Part shown: in pieces, positions 31,797 to 35,487 of the stretch
How the letters are laid out: each line of letters starts with the position of its first letter
Position numbering within the stretch: position 1 is the stretch's first letter
NCBI RefSeq assembly: GCF_002257455.1
Contig: NZ_NCKN01000007.1
Location: 1 to 35,487, forward strand
Source: Microbacterium sp. 13-71-7
Lineage (GTDB): Bacteria > Actinomycetota > Actinomycetes > Actinomycetales > Microbacteriaceae
DNA: 35,487 bases
Reading direction: 5' to 3'
Program-made: the position numbers and the translations under genes
The notes under the pieces: generated by a model
Database searches by the model: none
What the model was told of the DNA's origin: nothing
What the model saw: only the letters and a program-made list of their open reading frames with translations

Positions 31797-34343
31797 ATGA
31801 GCGCAACACTGACCTTCCTCGGAGCAACCGACACCGTCACAGGATCCCGTTACCTGGTCGAGACGGGCAAGAACAGAATCCTTGTCGACTGCGGGCTCTT
31901 CCAGGGCTACAAGATCCTGCGCGAACGGAACTGGGCGCGCTTCCCCGTGGAACCAGCGAGCATCGACGCCGTCGTCGTCACGCACGCGCACCTCGACCAC
32001 ACCGGTTACCTGCCTGCGCTCGTACGGGACGGGTTCCGGGGAGCCATCCACACCACCGTCGGAACAGCCGAGCTCAGCACACTGGTGCTGCCGGACAGCG
32101 GCCGTCTCCAGGAGGAACAGGCAAACTACGCCGAGCGTCGACATAGCTCGAAGCATGCGCACCCACGGCCGCTGTACACGGAACGCGACGCCATGGCGGC
32201 ACTCGATCGCTTCGAGCCGCACCCGTTCGACGTCGGCTTCGAGGTCGGCGACATCGGGGTCTCGTTCGCACCCGCCGGACACATCCTGGGTGCTGCACAG
32301 GTGCGCCTCGACGTGGACGGCACCCGCGTGCACTTCACCGGCGATCTGGGCCGCGCCGACGACCCGCTGATGTGCGCACCCCGCGACCTCGAAGCGACGG
32401 ATGTGCTCGTCTCCGAATCGACCTACGGAGACCGCGCCCACCCCGCCGAGGACCCGGAGGCCGCGCTCGCCGACATCATCACCAGGGTGTGCCGGCGCGG
32501 TGGCGTCGTGCTGCTGCCGGCCTTCGCGATCGGCCGGGCAGAGACGCTGCTGCTGCACCTCAGCCGTCTGCGCGCCGCCGGCAGGATCCCTGACGTACCA
32601 CTGTTCCTGAACAGCCCGATGGCGGTGAGCGGCGCCGAGATGTACGCCCGCCACCCCGAGGAACACCGCATCTCCGCCGACGAGTTCCAGCGCATGTACA
32701 AAGATGTGACGCTGGTGCGCAGCATCGAGGAGTCCAAGGCGCTCAACACCCGCGGAGGTCCGGCGATCATCATCTCCGCGAGTGGAATGCTCGAAGGCGG
32801 ACGGATCCTGCATCACCTCGCCTCCTACGCGCCGGACCCGCGCAACGCGATCGTGCTGACAGGGTTCCAAGCCGGGGGCACACGCGGAGACGCACTGCAG
32901 CGCGGCGAGCGCACCCTGCGGATCTACGGACAGGATGTGCCGATTCTCGCCGAGGTCCACTCGCTGGAGATGCTCTCCGCACATGCCGACGCCAGACAGA
33001 TCCTCGACTGGATGCGCACCGCCCCGCAGGCACCCGCGCAGGTGTTCCTCACCCACGGCGAGCCAGGCTCATCCGACACCCTGCGTGGTCGGATCCGTCG
33101 CGAACTCGGCTGGAGCGTTCGAGTGCCGCATCTGGGAGAAGCGGTCGAGCTGGACACACTCCGCCGCAGGGCGTCCGACGAGCCCGCGTCCATGTCCTCG
33201 GTCTCTCCTGCCGTTTCCACCGCCCCTAACGCCACCGAAGCGACGAGCCCGGTCACGGTGGCGCCGGAGGCTCTGGACACCGCACCGGCAGACTCCGAGG
33301 CTCCGTCCGCGACGATGCGCGCCGCGGTCGTCTCATCGTTCACCGAGCCCATCACGGTGCAGGACGTGCCCGTGCCTGTCCCGGGCACTGGGCAGGTGCT
33401 CGTGCGCATCGAGATGAGCGGTCTCTGCCACACCGACATCCATGCCGCGCGCGGCGACTGGCCGGTGAAGCCACCGCTGCCCTTCATCCCGGGACACGAG
33501 GGCATCGGCCGCGTGGACGGCCTCGGTCCGGGAGCCACCGCTCCTGCTGCCGGGACGCGCGTCGCACTGGCGTGGCTCGGATCCGCATGCGGCTCCTGCC
33601 GGTACTGCGTGACCGGGCGTGAGAACCTCTGCCTGGCCCAAAAGAACACCGGTTACGCGGTGAACGGAGCGCACGCAGAATATGCGGTGATCGACGCCCG
33701 CTTCGCCGTGCCTGTCCCAGACTCCGTCACGTCGCTCGATGCCGCACCGCTGACCTGCGCCGGGGTCACGACCTACGCCGCGATCAAGGCCGCCCGTGTG
33801 ACGCCGTCCGAGCGCGTCGCCGTCTTCGGGATCGGCGGCCTCGGGCACCTCGCGATCCAGTACGCGCGCCTCGTCGGAGCGGAGGTCATCGCCGTCGACG
33901 TGAGCGATGAGAAACTCGAACTCGCCACGATGCTCGGCGCAGACCACGTCGTCAACGCTGCGAAGACGGATCCGGTCGAGGCGATCAGGGCGCTCGGCGG
34001 TGCGGACGCCTGTATCGTGCTCGCCGTCGCTCCCGCCGTGTTCGACCAGTCCTATCGTGCTCTCGCTCGGGGCGGACGGCTGGTGCTCGTCTCGCTGCCG
34101 AAGGACGGCACTTTGACGTTCCCCGTATTCGATACGGTGCTGAACGGCATCGAGATCATCGGATCCATCGTCGGCACACGCGAAGATCTCGCCGAGGTCT
34201 TCCGGCTGCACGCCCTCGGTCGCACAACCGTCGTCGCACAGACACGGGACCTGTCCACGGTGGCCGCGTCGATGCAGGAAGTGCTCGATGGTTCCGTACC
34301 GGCTCGACTCGTCTTCGACTTCGACGTCGAGGACGCCAGCTGA
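31797..34343 (+). CDS. Fusion: beta-CASP metallo-beta-lactamase RNase plus zinc alcohol dehydrogenase
   Basis: 849 residues in one uninterrupted frame. Residues 1 to about 460 are a CPSF/Ysh1-like MBL RNase: metal motif T-H-A-H-L-D-H (H63, H65, D67, H68), G-H-I-L-G-A-A, F-T-G-D-L-G-R, beta-CASP region S-E-S-T-Y-G-D-R, and RMMBL motif V-H-S-L-E-M-L-S-A-H-A-D. An Ala/Pro/Ser/Thr linker spans about 460-506. Residues 507-849 form a complete medium-chain AdhP-like dehydrogenase: G-L-C-H-T-D, G-H-E-G-I-G, C-G-S-C-R-Y-C structural zinc site, and G-I-G-G-L-G-H-L coenzyme site. The ATG at 31797 sits 49 bases after a DosR-like box; a GTG three codons earlier is less likely. Each half is individually common in stress clusters; I know of no established fused form. 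RNA decay and aldehyde/alcohol redox are the inferred activities. Confidence 0.9.
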   Translation: MSATLTFLGATDTVTGSRYLVETGKNRILVDCGLFQGYKILRERNWARFPVEPASIDAVVVTHAHLDHTGYLPALVRDGFRGAIHTTVGTAELSTLVLPDSGRLQEEQANYAERRHSSKHAHPRPLYTERDAMAALDRFEPHPFDVGFEVGDIGVSFAPAGHILGAAQVRLDVDGTRVHFTGDLGRADDPLMCAPRDLEATDVLVSESTYGDRAHPAEDPEAALADIITRVCRRGGVVLLPAFAIGRAETLLLHLSRLRAAGRIPDVPLFLNSPMAVSGAEMYARHPEEHRISADEFQRMYKDVTLVRSIEESKALNTRGGPAIIISASGMLEGGRILHHLASYAPDPRNAIVLTGFQAGGTRGDALQRGERTLRIYGQDVPILAEVHSLEMLSAHADARQILDWMRTAPQAPAQVFLTHGEPGSSDTLRGRIRRELGWSVRVPHLGEAVELDTLRRRASDEPASMSSVSPAVSTAPNATEATSPVTVAPEALDTAPADSEAPSATMRAAVVSSFTEPITVQDVPVPVPGTGQVLVRIEMSGLCHTDIHAARGDWPVKPPLPFIPGHEGIGRVDGLGPGATAPAAGTRVALAWLGSACGSCRYCVTGRENLCLAQKNTGYAVNGAHAEYAVIDARFAVPVPDSVTSLDAAPLTCAGVTTYAAIKAARVTPSERVAVFGIGGLGHLAIQYARLVGAEVIAVDVSDEKLELATMLGADHVVNAAKTDPVEAIRALGGADACIVLAVAPAVFDQSYRALARGGRLVLVSLPKDGTLTFPVFDTVLNGIEIIGSIVGTREDLAEVFRLHALGRTTVVAQTRDLSTVAASMQEVLDGSVPARLVFDFDVEDAS

Positions 34344-34362
34344 GCCGCCCGACCAGGTCCGC

Positions 34363-34376
34363 GTGACTTTCGTCCC
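34363..34376 (+). promoter_or_regulatory. DosR-box-like site upstream of second usp gene
   Basis: GTGACTTTCGTCCC, identical to the site at 28745-28758. It starts 20 bases after the fusion gene stop and 49 bases before the usp ATG. Confidence 0.7.
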
Positions 34377-34411
34377 AGTCCCGGCCGAACCCGCGGAGGA
34401 ACCTCGACCGC

Positions 34412-34870
34412 ATGGACAGCATCGACAGCAACCGGATCATCGTCGGCGTCGACGGATCAGCCTCCTCCGTCGCCGCTCTGCGCTATGCCGCCCGGCTCGC
34501 GGACGTGCTCGACGCACCTCTCGAGGTCGTGACCACCTGGTACTACTCATCGATCACGGGAGCGGAACTCGTGATCGAGTGGACTCCTGAAATCGTCGCA
34601 GACGACACCCTGGCTAAGACCATCGACAGGGCCTTCAGCGACGCCCCGCCGACACGCCTGATCCGCACCGTTGCCGGAGGCACGCCGGCCGCGACACTGA
34701 TCGAGATGAGCAAGAGCTGCCAGATGCTCGTCGTCGGCAACCGCGGCCACGGCGGATTCGTCGGCCTGCTGCTGGGATCGGTCAGCGCCGCATGCGTGCG
34801 GCACGCGCACTCACCCGTCCTCGTCGTCCGCCCGTGTGATCTCTACACCAACACCGAGGAAGCATCATGA
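34412..34870 (+). CDS. Universal stress protein UspA family
   Basis: 152 residues, a paralogue of the usp at 28794 with the same layout: I-I-V-G-V-D-G-S-A-S-S at the start, T-T-W-Y-Y at the end of the second strand, and the ATP-binding pattern G-N-R-G-H-G-G-F-V-G-L-L-L-G-S-V-S. The ATG at 34412 has GGAGGA about 10 bases upstream and an upstream DosR-like box at the same distance as its paralogue. It follows the RNase-dehydrogenase fusion by 68 bases and probably has its own promoter. It is the last recognisable gene of the dormancy cluster. Confidence 0.93.
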   Translation: MDSIDSNRIIVGVDGSASSVAALRYAARLADVLDAPLEVVTTWYYSSITGAELVIEWTPEIVADDTLAKTIDRAFSDAPPTRLIRTVAGGTPAATLIEMSKSCQMLVVGNRGHGGFVGLLLGSVSAACVRHAHSPVLVVRPCDLYTNTEEAS

Positions 34871-34999
34871 TGCACTGACAGGGGCAACTACTGGTCGCTG
34901 ACATGGACGGCGTTCGCGACTGTGGCCTTTCGTCAACTAGCTCACGAAGGCGCTGCAGGTGTTCGCCCTCGTCTTTCTGCCGCTAGTCGTGCGAGCTTT
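34871..34999. other. Spacer with possible decayed coding sequence
   Basis: Between usp and the last gene. Plus-strand frames read N-Y-W-S-L-T-W-T-A-F-A-T-V-A-F-R and, after a frame change, L-T-K-A-L-Q-V-F-A-L-V-F-L-P-L-V-V-R-A-F. They look like pieces of a membrane protein, but no start, ribosome site or family was identified. Confidence 0.25.
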
Positions 35000-35487
35000 T
35001 CACGGAAGATCGACGCCGACGCTCGCCCCCCGACCTGAAGGTTGCGGCGTAGGTCGCACAACTAGCGGCGTGGAGTCACAAGATGTCGCAGGGTCAATCA
35101 CGGGAAGGTGAAGTGTGATGCGTGCCTCAGCGGCCGCGGGGCCACCGGCCGTGTCGATCGGCAGCTTCAACGCGATCATCTCGGCGATCGTGTCAGTCGC
35201 CGCGATGCGGCGGTAGTAGGCGCCGTAGACCCTGAGCTCGAGCGTGGTCAGATCACTCCGCACGGCTTCGGGCCACCGGGCGTTGGCGGAGGTGAGCGCG
35301 CCAGCCTCGCGGGCCGCGACCTGCGCCGCATGAGCAGCTGCCGACCTGATCCGAGCCGTCTGGGTCGAGTCGAACGCGAATGTCAGTTCGTAGGCCGCCG
35401 CGTTCCCTGGGCACACGATCTCGAGGTACTTCGGCGCGGCCTGCGCGACAGTCATCATGGTCGGGGTCGGTTTCGGTGCGTGGGCTG
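35000..35487 (-). CDS. Hypothetical, probably exported protein, 5' partial
   Basis: The frame is open to the right window edge, so the true start is probably beyond it. The visible N-terminal part reads A-H-A-P-K-P-T-P-T-M-M-T-V-A-Q-A-A-P-K-Y; the Pro/Thr run suggests a linker after a signal peptide or lipobox outside the window. The body has two cysteines (I-V-C-P-G and T-S-C-D-S) that could form a disulfide, and an Ala-rich helical stretch (A-A-A-H-A-A-Q-V-A-A-R-E-A). Alternatively the gene starts at the double ATG ending at 35458, giving 152 residues. No family recognised and no link to the dormancy cluster is evident. Confidence 0.55.
   Translation of the reverse strand, partial: AHAPKPTPTMMTVAQAAPKYLEIVCPGNAAAYELTFAFDSTQTARIRSAAAHAAQVAAREAGALTSANARWPEAVRSDLTTLELRVYGAYYRRIAATDTIAEMIALKLPIDTAGGPAAAEARITLHLPVIDPATSCDSTPLVVRPTPQPSGRGASVGVDLP

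Noticed and set aside
33315-34343. Separate alcohol dehydrogenase gene starting at the internal ATG
   Set aside because: No ribosome site or promoter was seen at a proper distance and the frame is continuous with the RNase; fusion is the simpler reading, though internal initiation is not excluded.

Overview
The window is high-GC (about 70 percent by eye), densely coded DNA. Many neighbouring genes share 4-base start/stop overlaps, some promoters look leaderless, and families such as DevR/DevS, IclR pairs and a SipW-type exported protein are present. This points to a Gram-positive actinobacterium, most likely Microbacteriaceae (Microbacterium-like). That placement is an inference from gene content and codon style. 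No rRNA, tRNA, CRISPR array, insertion sequence or replication origin was seen.

Region 1 (1-8.5 kb) holds the 3' part of an HrpB-type helicase facing a run of minus-strand genes. Read in transcription order these are an OmpR-type response regulator, its histidine kinase, an iron-sulfur L-serine ammonia-lyase, a TetR repressor, and a two-gene ABC-2 exporter. The exporter has its own promoter with an 18-bp palindrome over the -10 and start codon. The kinase and serine deaminase share a GTGA overlap.

Region 2 (8.5-21.5 kb) is an amino-acid and regulator block. It contains an MFS exporter divergent from a LysR regulator, a homocysteine S-methyltransferase divergent from an IclR regulator, and a second IclR gene broken by a 1-base frameshift. 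Next come a broad-specificity-type alanine racemase and an amino acid permease (ATGA overlap), then homoserine dehydrogenase and aldehyde dehydrogenase (ATGA overlap). An Lrp/AsnC regulator, a PLP gamma-lyase-family enzyme and an alpha/beta hydrolase follow. Together these suggest uptake, racemisation and catabolism of homoserine or a related amino acid under Lrp control; this is a hypothesis.

Region 3 (21.5-23.05 kb) has a small lipoprotein gene with a terminator and a SipW-type exported protein gene flanked by two diverged 42-bp direct repeats. About 400 bp upstream of that gene has no recognisable gene.

Region 4 (23.05-34.9 kb) is a coherent DosR/DevR-like dormancy (hypoxia/redox) island: a PPOX flavoprotein, an MgtA-type P-type ATPase, phosphoketolase, two universal stress proteins, DevR, DevS, and an 849-residue fusion of a beta-CASP metallo-beta-lactamase RNase with a zinc alcohol dehydrogenase. 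DosR-box-like 14-mers lie 48-49 bases before four of the start codons. The last 0.6 kb holds a stretch with no clear gene and the 3' part of an unknown gene running off the window.

The most notable items are the fixed-distance DosR-like boxes, the RNase-dehydrogenase fusion, the putative homoserine cluster with a shared promoter motif, and a strong excess of the word GGATCC.
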